A DNA stretch of 17,392 nucleotides from Pseudomonadota bacterium (GTDB lineage: Bacteria; Desulfobacterota; DSM-4660; Desulfatiglandales; B25-G16): contig JADFWK010000051.1 in NCBI GenBank assembly GCA_015223015.1, positions 1-17,392 of the forward strand. The letters are read 5' to 3'. Below, one piece after another: positions 1 to 6,028 of this stretch. The position numbers were made by a program, and so were the translations under genes. Each line of letters opens with the position of its first letter. Position 1 is the first letter of the stretch. The notes below the pieces were generated by a model. It worked only from the letters and a program-made list of their open reading frames with translations. It was not told the origin of the DNA and ran no database searches.

Positions 1-66
1 TATATAGATGGAGCCTATGATTCTAAGGCTTATGGCTCAATAAACCATTTTGAATCGACCCAGTAA
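1..66 (+). CDS. possible 3' end of an unidentified gene (partial)
   Basis: Frame 1 is open from the left edge and stops at a TAA at 64-66, giving 21 residues rich in Tyr, Gly, Ser and Asp (begins YIDGAYDSK). The two other forward frames stop almost at once. It would lie on the same strand as the CvpA gene, 111 bases upstream of it. The stretch is too short to identify a family or to exclude chance. Confidence 0.25.
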   Translation, partial: YIDGAYDSKAYGSINHFESTQ

Positions 67-177
67 GGGGCCATGTCATAGGGCATAACCAAAAAAAAGA
101 TACCCATACCCTGGACTTTGACGTTACCCTGGAGAATCAACTTGACTAATGGAAATTGTCTTTGATAGGAACTATGC

Positions 178-762
178 ATGAACATTCTTGATTTTATTAT
201 CGTTGGAGTGGTAGCTTTTTTTGTCATTAGGGGTATTTTCAGGGGATTTTTCAGGGAGATATCTTCCCTGGCTGGTATCATTTTTGGATTTCTTATTGGC
301 AATCATTACCATCCACAAATGGCCACCCTTATCAGGCCTTACATCCCTTTAGAGAAATCACTTTCCCTTATCAGCTTTATCATTCTATTCTTCTTAGTGT
401 TTTTTTTCTTTAGTTTGCTTGGAATCCTCTTCCATCACCTCTTTAAAAGGCTTTTTATTGGTTGGTTTGATAGAAGCCTTGGCATTGGTCTTGCCCTGGT
501 TAAGGGAATTATTGTCTCTTATCTTCTCATCGTGCTCCTCACCTTTTTCATGCCCTCCAAGAGCCCCCTCATAGCCCACTCCAGGGCAGCCCATTTGGTC
601 ATTGTCTCCTATCAATCTATGTCTAGACTTATATCACCAGATCTTTACCAAACGTGGATGAAGAAGATATCTAAAGAGTCGAAAAAGGTGGGTAAGGCCA
701 TCTCTGAGAGCAAGGAGGCAGTTAAAAATCTCCCGGAAATTCTTCCTGAAAAAGAGAAATAG
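178..762 (+). CDS. CvpA-family inner-membrane protein
   Basis: A 194-aa protein with about four hydrophobic helices in residues 1-130 and a charged, Lys/Glu-rich cytoplasmic tail (about 155-194). The start (MNILDFIIVGV, then a Gly/Arg-Gly-rich loop RGIFRGFFREISSLAG) is the typical opening of the colicin V production protein family. CvpA proteins are inner-membrane proteins linked to envelope integrity and, in enterics, to purF-region colicin V export; a biochemical activity is not established. The ATG at 178 follows AGGAA at 168-172; an ATG at 174 is out of frame. The nearest downstream gene on this strand is an HMGL-family enzyme 141 bases away, so co-transcription is possible but not evident. 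Confidence 0.85.
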   Translation: MNILDFIIVGVVAFFVIRGIFRGFFREISSLAGIIFGFLIGNHYHPQMATLIRPYIPLEKSLSLISFIILFFLVFFFFSLLGILFHHLFKRLFIGWFDRSLGIGLALVKGIIVSYLLIVLLTFFMPSKSPLIAHSRAAHLVIVSYQSMSRLISPDLYQTWMKKISKESKKVGKAISESKEAVKNLPEILPEKEK

Positions 763-770
763 GATTGACC

Positions 771-863
771 TAAGTTTAAAGTGTCTAAAGTGAGCTAGAG
801 TGAGCTAAGGTTATGGATCTGCTTAAACTTTAGGCACTTCGAATTTTAGGCACTTTAGTCACT
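771..863 (+). repeat. degenerate short direct and inverted repeats between cvpA-like and HMGL-like genes
   Basis: The gap holds two copies of gtgagcta (about 790-807) and two copies of ttaggcactt (830-839 and 846-855). The second group is roughly the inverse of the first (aagtttaaagtgtctaaagt against acttaaactttaggcactt-like sequence). The pattern can fold into a loose hairpin or be leftover units of an intergenic repeat. No T-run follows, so a terminator is not supported. Confidence 0.45.
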
Positions 864-903
864 GTTTTGTGCACTGCCAGAGGTAGTGATCTATGCCCCT
901 TGA

Positions 904-1878
904 TTGATAGGACTAATAGTGGCAGATGACCGAGTTGATAGAGTAATTATTACCGACGTTACCCTAAGAGAGTATGGCCAGAATATCCCATCGAACTACC
1001 TGCATATCTTTACCCCCGAGATCAGGATAGAAATTGCCCTGAGTCTTATTGATTCAGGTTTTACCAATATTGAAATCCTTTCATGTATTAATCCGCAGGT
1101 AGCCCCTGCCATGAGCAAAGAGGTAATAAGAAAGATCGCAAAAAAACTAGGTAGGGTCAATGGCGTAAATCTCATTACCCTCGTTCCCAATGAAGTCGGG
1201 TACAAGGGTTTTCTCTCAGCCGGTCTTGGCCCTGATGGATATAACCATACCATGGGTCTATTCTTTTCCGCAGTTGAAGCTCATAATCTGGCCAACTTAG
1301 GCAGGCCCATAAAGGAAACAATCGAGGAATATGAAACAATTCTAAGAGATGCTTCTTCTCGAGGGGTAAGGGTTATTGGCTACATCTCAGCTGCATTCGG
1401 ATATGTTGACCCGGAAAATGGGGCTCTCTATAAACCAGATATCGATGAAATAAATGCTTACATAGACCTCCTCATTGACCGTGGTGTTGATGCAGTGACC
1501 CTCTCGGACCTCCAGGGAATAGCAAATGAGAAACAAACAAGGCAGCTTTTGGAAACTATCCTCGATAGAAGAAAGGGAAGCAATTTAGATAGGTTAGGTT
1601 ACCACCCGCATAATGTGGCTGGGGAACAGGCAATTGCTAACAGCAAAATAGTCTATGATTTAGGCATCAGACGATTCGATTCATCCCTTGGTGGAACCGG
1701 CGGTTGTGTCACCGGAGCCCCTGGCAATCAACCGACCGAGAAACTTGTTCTCTCTTTTCATTCATTGGGAATCAAGACTGGACTTGACGAAAAAAAGGTC
1801 TTCTCCCTGGCTCAAAATGTCCAAAAGGAATTATACAGCAAGATTCCTCTCGTAAAGGATAAAGGAGAAAGAACTTAA
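904..1878 (+). CDS. hydroxymethylglutaryl-CoA lyase-like (HMGL / DRE-TIM metallolyase family) protein
   Basis: A 324-aa TIM-barrel enzyme. Visible family landmarks, counted from the TTG start: DVTLREYGQN at residues 18-27 (Arg22 matches the catalytic Arg; Glu23 replaces the usual metal-binding Asp), the HPH metal pair at His234 and His236, and GGTGGCVTGAPGN at 263-275 with Cys268 in the place of the essential cysteine of HMG-CoA lyase. HMG-CoA lyase splits HMG-CoA to acetyl-CoA and acetoacetate; the retained Cys and HxH favour a lyase of this kind, but the LREYGQN motif departs from the classic PRDGLQNE, so the substrate is uncertain. The start may be TTG 904 or GTG 919; neither has a clear Shine-Dalgarno. 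It stands apart from the acyl-CoA operon at 6455-10596. Confidence 0.85.
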   Translation: MIGLIVADDRVDRVIITDVTLREYGQNIPSNYLHIFTPEIRIEIALSLIDSGFTNIEILSCINPQVAPAMSKEVIRKIAKKLGRVNGVNLITLVPNEVGYKGFLSAGLGPDGYNHTMGLFFSAVEAHNLANLGRPIKETIEEYETILRDASSRGVRVIGYISAAFGYVDPENGALYKPDIDEINAYIDLLIDRGVDAVTLSDLQGIANEKQTRQLLETILDRRKGSNLDRLGYHPHNVAGEQAIANSKIVYDLGIRRFDSSLGGTGGCVTGAPGNQPTEKLVLSFHSLGIKTGLDEKKVFSLAQNVQKELYSKIPLVKDKGERT

Positions 1879-1993
1879 CCTTTTTTCTTTCGCTATTTCA
1901 TCTCCATCCTATTCCCGCATTTCCGTATACCGGAGATATTCCTGGATCGTCTGGTGAATACCCAGGCGGAAGAAAAATTTCGTAGCCCTTTAT

Positions 1994-2410
1994 CTACATA
2001 ATATACATTGTATCTGCCCTGTCCTCCTGTTTTAGAAATTCAATTTGTTCATCTATTGTCGAAAACCTGGAAAGGTCCAATTCCTCAAACTCATCAGGGC
2101 TGGTATTCGTTTTTCTCATAACATTTTGAACAATATCCTCTAATTGTTCTTTTGAGACATCAGGAACTCTGGTAATCGAACTTTTCTGTGGGACACCACC
2201 TATGATCTTGAAATTATAACTTACCATTTCCAACATCCCATTGGTCTTTTCTTTTGCTAATATTCGATATTCAAAATGCTCACGACGCCCGGCTATAGGA
2301 CGAAAATAGTAGAATTTGTACAATCGCTCACCCCGCCGTATTCGTATCAAATATTGATCATGCTCGGGGTGCGGCTTTTTAGAGTTCACACTTTTAACTC
2401 GCTTTTTCAT
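1994..2410 (-). CDS. hypothetical protein, 138 aa, with a broken second copy at 4561-4693
   Basis: I do not recognise a family. The protein opens with a very basic stretch (MKKRVKSVNSKK), followed by a compact basic/aromatic segment (IRRGERLYKFYYF) and an acidic C-terminal half (EELDLSRF, DEQIEFLKQED), with no membrane segments. The ATG at 2410 is preferred over an upstream in-frame TTG at 2485 because GGAG lies 8 bases before it and because similarity to the broken copy ends just upstream of it. It overlaps a 21-codon ORF by ATGA. It sits downstream of the DUF433/DUF5615 pair on the same strand, in a strip of toxin-antitoxin-like genes, which suggests but does not show a similar role. Confidence 0.65.
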   Translation of the reverse strand: MKKRVKSVNSKKPHPEHDQYLIRIRRGERLYKFYYFRPIAGRREHFEYRILAKEKTNGMLEMVSYNFKIIGGVPQKSSITRVPDVSKEQLEDIVQNVMRKTNTSPDEFEELDLSRFSTIDEQIEFLKQEDRADTMYIM

Positions 2411-2472
2411 ATCCAATACTCCATCTGAGTTCGGGTCTGTTTCCTCATGGTGATAGTGTTTTTTGAAGCCAT
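2407..2472 (-). CDS. possible 21-residue leader peptide ORF coupled to the 138-aa gene
   Basis: Starts at ATG 2472 and ends in a TGA that overlaps the next ATG (ATGA, 2407-2410). The peptide begins MASK, has a basic middle and ends EYWI. The broken copy downstream has an in-frame peptide in the same place (4683-4751) that begins with TSK and ends KQYWI, also overlapping the next ATG by ATGA. The shared ending and overlap suggest a conserved two-gene unit. The ribosome site is weak and the length is near the limit of chance. Confidence 0.3.
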   Translation of the reverse strand: MASKNTITMRKQTRTQMEYWI

Positions 2473-2583
2473 TTCTTAAAAACAATATCCTGAATCAGAA
2501 AACTTGTCCATTGTATCATACCCCCAAATAGATGAAGTCATGGTCTGCTTTCTTTATCAAAGTCATTTGTTTCCGTTAATCCT

Positions 2584-2721
2584 CTATTTCCCCAGCAAAC
2601 GCTGAATCCGTTGTTTATTTACGTGATCTTCTTTGTCGAAAATCAACATATATATGATTTCCTGTATACTTGATATCAGCAAAATGTTTAGCTGTTTAAG
2701 ACAGGGAAAAACTTTAATCAT
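2584..2721 (-). CDS. possible 45-aa ORF coupled to the DUF5615 gene
   Basis: The ATG (2721-2719) overlaps the TGA of the DUF5615 gene (2723-2721) as TGATG, a common sign of translational coupling, and the frame stays open for 45 codons to a TAG at 2584-2586. The protein has a hydrophobic first half and a charged end (DKEDHVNKQRIQ). No family is recognised. It may instead be a remnant or chance. Confidence 0.3.
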   Translation of the reverse strand: MIKVFPCLKQLNILLISSIQEIIYMLIFDKEDHVNKQRIQRLLGK

Positions 2722-3065
2722 CAAAGTGGTAGGAATTGTATCCTATTGGTCAAATCTTCAGGTTCGCCAGCCTTTGAAATTATCTCTAGATCATTGATGC
2801 AGGTTCCGATGGAAATTCGCAGTTGGTGCCCATAAACCACTCCACTAAAAGCAATGCCTTCTCTTTGTCGCCTTACTGCCTCGGCGAGGAGATCATCATC
2901 TTGAGTGAAAAGGGCTCGACCCAATTCACCGGCTCTATCTAATAATGCCGAATCGTCCATATCACTAGCGCCATCCTCATAGGCTGTAATGACATCTATT
3001 CCACGCAATCGAAGCCCCTCGTTTATGGCTCGCGGGACATGATGATCCATATAAAGGGCGAGCAT
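2721..3065 (-). CDS. DUF5615 PIN-like toxin-type protein
   Basis: A 114-aa protein with a PIN-like outline: LYMDHHVPRAINEGLRLRG at residues 3-21 (first acidic site Asp7), then an acidic DMDDSALLDRA segment, then LFTQDDDLL (about 53-61), where a PIN fold places its central acidic residues. DUF5615 proteins are commonly encoded next to DUF433 proteins and are considered the putative RNase toxin of the pair. The start ATG lies 2 bases after the DUF433 stop, consistent with one transcript. The length is normal and the acidic residues are intact, so it looks functional. Assignment rests on family recognition and gene pairing; ribonuclease activity is inferred. Confidence 0.85.
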   Translation of the reverse strand: MLALYMDHHVPRAINEGLRLRGIDVITAYEDGASDMDDSALLDRAGELGRALFTQDDDLLAEAVRRQREGIAFSGVVYGHQLRISIGTCINDLEIISKAGEPEDLTNRIQFLPL

Positions 3066-3067
3066 AA

Positions 3068-3388
3068 TCAGATCAATCCTTTGGATTTCAGGCGGGCAAT
3101 TAGAGGCGTTTGTTCTGTGGTTTGCTGGGTCTGATTTATAAATGCAAGCCTTCGCTCAATATCCCGATCAAGTGCATCTTGATGATCCCAGTAATAGGCC
3201 AATGCTGAGTATATTTGACCCAGCGTAAGATAAGGATGCTGGAAGTGCAGTTCTTCCGGACTCCAGCCGTAGGCGGTTTTATCCAGGACAATCTCGATTA
3301 CCTTCGTGTTTGTCCCTGCAATAATGGGAACTCCTTTCTCGTCCAAAACCACATGTTCATATTTGGTTTTTGCAGAATTTAATGACAT
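3068..3388 (-). CDS. DUF433 antitoxin-type protein
   Basis: A 106-aa protein with the DUF433 core: GVPIIAGTNTKVIEIVLDK at about residues 19-37, GWSPEELHFQHPYLTLGQIYSALAYYWDH at about 41-69. This is a winged-helix-like domain found in antitoxins. The tail (80-106) is basic and could contact the toxin or DNA. The ATG at 3388 has GAGG about 9 bases upstream. It is first in the pair, the usual antitoxin-first order, and probably represses its own promoter; no clear operator was found in the short upstream gap. Confidence 0.85.
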   Translation of the reverse strand: MSLNSAKTKYEHVVLDEKGVPIIAGTNTKVIEIVLDKTAYGWSPEELHFQHPYLTLGQIYSALAYYWDHQDALDRDIERRLAFINQTQQTTEQTPLIARLKSKGLI

Positions 3389-3425
3389 TATTAAAACCTC
3401 ATCCTATCTGACTGTTATAATTGCC

Positions 3426-3752
3426 TTAATATATCATAGAGCTAAATATTTCTCCAATTGAATCATTCAAAATCAATTTACCCATCAATCTCGTTTCTAA
3501 ATTCCCGATTCGCGATTCCGTATGAAAAAATCCCGGATAAGATACGTAACAACCTCCATCCGATTCCACATACACGTGTATATGATCCGGGGTCAAGGTC
3601 ATATGATTTTTGAGAAATTCAAAGCATTCTCGCAGTATCTCCAGTCTTGCCAAAGCAAGCTCTTTGATGAGCTTTCCCAAAATCTCGGCAGTAGCAGCTT
3701 TGATAAGTTGGTCAAGAGGGTCTTTTCATCTTTCTCTTTTCTTTGTATTCAT
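3426..3752 (-). pseudogene. hypothetical protein gene with an in-frame TGA at codon 9
   Basis: The frame from ATG 3752 reads eight codons (MNTKKRER), hits TGA at 3728-3726, then stays open to the TAA at 3426. Codon content after the TGA is protein-like from the first codon (KDPLDQLIKAATAEILGKLI), before any usual start; the first in-frame non-ATG start is TTG at 3680, which would cut off the first helix. The rest contains a helical LARLEILRECFEFLKN segment and HIHVYVESDGGCYVSYP. No family recognised. Either a point mutation has broken the gene, or translation starts at TTG 3680, giving 84 aa. It lies downstream of the nucleotidyltransferase and 55-aa ORF on the same strand. Confidence 0.5.
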
Positions 3753-3789
3753 CGCTTGCAATTATTTTCCCGGAACCAGATATGGTCTT

Positions 3790-3957
3790 TCATCTTGTTT
3801 CAGAGGAAGGCATGTAGGTTTTCTCAGGGGTAATTTTATCAGGTAAAGGAGGTGATTCCTCTTTTTTCGTTTCTAACTTAGCATTCCGCAAGAAAAGGCA
3901 AGCACGCGTAATCTGCGAGACCAACTTCAACCTTGCAGTTATTGCCCTTGGTGACAT
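3790..3957 (-). CDS. small 55-aa ORF coupled to the nucleotidyltransferase gene
   Basis: The ATG at 3957 comes one base after the nucleotidyltransferase TGA (3961-3959). The first 28 residues (MSPRAITARLKLVSQITRAC, then LFLRNAKL) form an amphipathic basic helix of a style I have seen in small proteins next to nucleotidyltransferases; the second half is Pro/Lys/Glu rich. The spacing supports one translation unit and suggests a partner protein, but I cannot name a family. The frame ends at TGA 3792-3790. The coding strand includes ATCACCTCCTTTA at 3856-3844, identical to a 16S rRNA 3' tail. Confidence 0.5.
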   Translation of the reverse strand: MSPRAITARLKLVSQITRACLFLRNAKLETKKEESPPLPDKITPEKTYMPSSETR

Positions 3958-3958
3958 A

Positions 3959-4426
3959 TCAAGGTTCATCGCTCTCTCCTTTGAGTCGATCGATGTCGGC
4001 CATATCCTGTTTGTTTCCCCGAAGTTGTTTGAGTTCGATCAATCCCTGCCGTGAAACAACTGTTAAGATACCATGTGTCAGCTTTACCTTTTCCTTGCTT
4101 TCCCAAACAGATCTAATTTCATCTGTTACAAGTACCAAATCAACTGATAAATAATCCTCTGAACCCGGAAAAGCTTTCGTAACCCTGTAAATGACCACCT
4201 TGCCATCGGCAAATTCCATGGGACTGGATTTCAGATCATAGCCCAGCCTTTGGGCGACCTCAATAACTGACTCTAGCTGCTCTGATAGGACCAACAAATC
4301 AATATCTACAGTGGCACGGACATATCCATGCACAGCCATGGCCAGACCACCGCAGAGGGCATATTCAATCCTATCCCTTTCAAGACCTGTGGTGAGCTTT
4401 CTTAATTCATTGTAAATATCGAACAC
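3959..4426 (-). CDS. nucleotidyltransferase-fold protein (AbiEii / DUF6036-like)
   Basis: A 155-aa protein with the nucleotidyltransferase active-site outline: CGGLAMAVHGYVRATVDIDLLV at residues 25-46, where the GG pair and the DID acids (Asp41, Asp43) are the nucleotide and metal sites. A third acid is plausible at VDLVLVTDE. The C-terminal helix KQLRGNKQDMADIDRLKG is typical of these proteins. Related proteins act as toxins or antitoxins that transfer nucleotides to tRNA or protein partners. It starts at GTG 4426, supported by AAAGGAG 7 bases upstream. A 55-aa ORF follows almost without gap. Family is clear; target and toxicity are unknown. Confidence 0.85.
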   Translation of the reverse strand: MFDIYNELRKLTTGLERDRIEYALCGGLAMAVHGYVRATVDIDLLVLSEQLESVIEVAQRLGYDLKSSPMEFADGKVVIYRVTKAFPGSEDYLSVDLVLVTDEIRSVWESKEKVKLTHGILTVVSRQGLIELKQLRGNKQDMADIDRLKGESDEP

Positions 4427-4560
4427 TCTGTGCTCCTTTCATTCATCAAACAGGAAGGCTCCCGACAAACATGAAAACACCATTGACCAAGGTTCACCCA
4501 GTTGCTCACCGCCGGTACCCAGGGCTTGGCCGCCGCGTGCTGGCCTTTCTCTCAACTGTC

Positions 4561-4693
4561 TCGTAGCCCCTTATCTACATAATAGAATTTGTATAATCGT
4601 TCACCCTGCCCTATTAGTATTACCTAGTGATCATGATCAGAATGTGACTTCTTAGAGTTCACTCTTTCGACTCGCTTCTTCATATCCAATACT
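4561..4693 (-). pseudogene. decayed, internally deleted copy of the 138-aa gene
   Basis: Two blocks match the gene at 1994-2410 without gaps: 4562-4584 matches 1981-2003, and 4585-4693 matches 2312-2420 (109 bases in each). About 308 bases present in the intact copy are missing at the junction near 4584/4585. The coding frame starts MKKRVERVNSKK, then hits a TAG where the intact copy reads Gln-Tyr-Leu. It is plainly non-functional and shows that the unit was duplicated, or came in twice, then lost its middle. Confidence 0.8.
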
Positions 4694-4751
4694 GCTTATA
4701 TTCTACCCGAGTGCCATCGGATCGGGCTACTTTTTTGATGGTTTTGCTTGT
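4683..4751 (-). pseudogene. remnant of the short ORF preceding the decayed copy
   Basis: Directly after the HEPN stop codon (TAA 4754-4752), the same frame continues for 23 codons with strongly protein-like content: TSKTIKKVARSDGTRVEY, ending KQYWI, then TGA overlapping the ATG of the decayed copy. There is no start codon inside it. It mirrors the 21-codon ORF at 2407-2472. It may be the tail of the leader ORF left when the HEPN/MNT module was placed beside it. Confidence 0.4.
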
Positions 4752-5156
4752 TTAAGAACTGGCTAATTGTTTTTCAATTGCTTGAAATATTTCGCCAATT
4801 GCCCTCTCAACGCTCTTCAGCCAATTTTCCACATCGTCTCTACTAAATCGAAAGTAATCACCATAGTCCCCCTTTTCACGTCTATCAAAAAGAGTGTTGT
4901 ATAGAAGCCCCGTTCCTTTTGAAAGTTTACCGGTTTTTATCCAATTTTTATTCAAAAAAGCCCGTGCCGCAGTATGTTTGCCGGGATGTATCCCTTCGGT
5001 TGCCAAAAGAGCTATTACTGCATAGAAGCAAGAGTAATAAAGCCTGTTCACAGCGTCATTGTAATGACCTTTCTCATACATCAATCCTGCTGCCGATAAT
5101 GCCTCTTTTGATCGATCCATACGGTATCGAATCAGGGTTATCTCAGCATCGTTCAT
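4752..5156 (-). CDS. HEPN-domain protein (toxin-type partner of MNT)
   Basis: A 134-aa all-helical HEPN protein. The conserved block NRLYYSCFYAVIALL at about residues 37-51 and DRREKGDYGDYFRFS at about 91-105 are typical of the PF05168-type HEPN domain. HEPN proteins of this kind pair with MNT nucleotidyltransferases; many are RNases. I do not see a clean R-x4-6-H RNase motif, so RNase activity is doubtful; the tyrosines in the GDYGDYF segment are candidate sites for modification by the partner, by analogy with MntA/HepT. Its ATG overlaps the MNT stop by 4 bases (ATGA), so the pair is translationally coupled. Confidence 0.9.
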   Translation of the reverse strand: MNDAEITLIRYRMDRSKEALSAAGLMYEKGHYNDAVNRLYYSCFYAVIALLATEGIHPGKHTAARAFLNKNWIKTGKLSKGTGLLYNTLFDRREKGDYGDYFRFSRDDVENWLKSVERAIGEIFQAIEKQLASS

Positions 5157-5500
5157 ATACGCACCCCTTCAGCTCTCACATTGATAAAAAGCGGCATGAC
5201 CTTTCCCAATGGGCTTTGAAAAAAGCTCTTTTCATAGACGTGCACACTCAAGACAACGTCAACTTCATACTCCAAATCATAGAGAGCAAAACTGATTCGG
5301 TCCTCTATTTCTCTGGTAAGCAAGCCATCAACCAGAATAAAAATATCGTAATCAGAATCCGGCCCCGCCTCTCCTCTAACATGAGAACCATAAAGAATTA
5401 CCTCCGCACCGGGTTCTATAGCAAGCACAATATTACGGCATCTTTCCAAAAGCCTCTTCTCAGCCTGTGTTCCCTGGTGCCATTCCGAAAGACTTTTCAC
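5153..5500 (-). CDS. MNT-type nucleotidyltransferase (antitoxin-type partner of HEPN)
   Basis: A 115-aa minimal nucleotidyltransferase. The active site GSHVRGEAGPDSDYDIFILV spans residues 38-57, with the GS pair at 38-39 and the two metal-binding acids Asp50 and Asp52; a third acid is likely in YEVDVVLSVHV. MNT proteins such as MntA silence the HEPN toxin by adding AMP to it. The start is set at GTG 5500 because AAGGAGGTG (5514-5506) sits just ahead of it; a TTG-started frame from 5542 would run through this ribosome site and overlap the radC remnant. The HEPN gene follows with a 4-base overlap. Confidence 0.92.
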   Translation of the reverse strand: MKSLSEWHQGTQAEKRLLERCRNIVLAIEPGAEVILYGSHVRGEAGPDSDYDIFILVDGLLTREIEDRISFALYDLEYEVDVVLSVHVYEKSFFQSPLGKVMPLFINVRAEGVRI

Positions 5501-5504
5501 CGTA

Positions 5505-5663
5505 TCACCTCCTTGTTTTGCGAATTCCACGCCCAATAACAAGAGCTAGAAGTTCTTGAGAAGAGAGTGCCTCTGGCCCAAACTTAATAAGTCTTTCCCT
5601 TGGTCTTTCCGTTTTTGGTAAATCACGAACAGTAAAAGATGAAAAGTTTGATTCTTTAACCAT
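5505..5663 (-). pseudogene. radC: truncated RadC (UPF0758) N-terminal fragment, 52 codons
   Basis: The frame from ATG 5663 to TGA 5507-5505 encodes 52 residues matching the start of RadC-family proteins: VRDLPKTERPRERLIKFG, then EALSSQELLALVIGRG. This is the helix-hairpin-helix-like N-terminal region. Intact RadC proteins exceed 200 residues and carry a C-terminal JAB/MPN metalloprotease-like domain with an HxH motif, which is missing here: the match ends at GRGI and is followed by KTRR and the stop. AGGG precedes the ATG (about 5678). The break point coincides with the MNT ribosome site, as if the MNT/HEPN module had replaced the rest of radC. It may still be translated and coupled to MNT. 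Confidence 0.75.
5506..5514 (-). promoter_or_regulatory. strong Shine-Dalgarno site that decides the MNT start
   Basis: Reads AAGGAGGTG on the minus strand, 5 bases ahead of GTG 5500. It also forms the last codons and stop of the truncated radC ORF (AGG AGG TGA), so that ORF ends inside the ribosome site of the next gene. Confidence 0.8.
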
Positions 5664-5686
5664 AATTATTTCCCTTTACTTTTCAT

Positions 5687-5938
5687 TTATACAGGGATGA
5701 GGCATCTGTAGTATTTTCCGATCAAATTATGCCGTAATGTATAAAAGATAGGTTTTCTTTTTTCTATTGCGCTGGGGCATTTGTCCAGGTCAGAGAGCGA
5801 ATCCCGCACCTGAGCACTGTGGTGGGGATAGCCAATCGTCTCGATCTTTTGAAGGAGCATCGCACACCGGCAATGTCCACCGTCCGCCCGGTTGCCATAC
5901 TCGTCATACTTCCCCTCCCAGATCAACTCCGTCTTCAT
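5687..5938 (-). pseudogene. fragment resembling the N-terminus of a site-specific DNA methyltransferase
   Basis: From ATG 5938, MKTELIWEGKYDEYGNR is followed by LQKIETI, then EKRKPIF and RHNLI, then a TAA at 5689-5687. This order (IWEGKYDExGNR, LQxIETI, short linker, RNxLIxGDN) is what I recall from the start of restriction-associated adenine/cytosine methyltransferases that go on to GDN and DPPF motifs. Here it ends right after RHNLIGKYYRCLIPV with no GDN and no catalytic motif, so it is at best a remnant. The frame stays open upstream to an ATG at 6028. Identification is from memory and uncertain. Confidence 0.4.
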
Positions 5939-6028
5939 CTGCGAAAAAGGGTGCGGATTATACAGGCCCCACCACCCTATGTTGTCTGCCATCGAATGCC
6001 TCCAGGCAAAGGGAGTATTGGGAACCAT

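Noticed and set aside
30..302. Minus-strand 90-codon ORF over the start of the CvpA gene
   Set aside because: Low-complexity shadow of the CvpA coding frame with no ribosome site.
3426..3792. UGA recoding, since two frames continue past TGA
   Set aside because: Several intact genes here end in TGA (DUF433, DUF5615, the nucleotidyltransferase, MNT), and no selenocysteine context is visible.
5153..5542. TTG 5542 as the MNT start
   Set aside because: The strong Shine-Dalgarno lies inside this extension, directly before GTG 5500, and the extension is the radC fragment in another frame.
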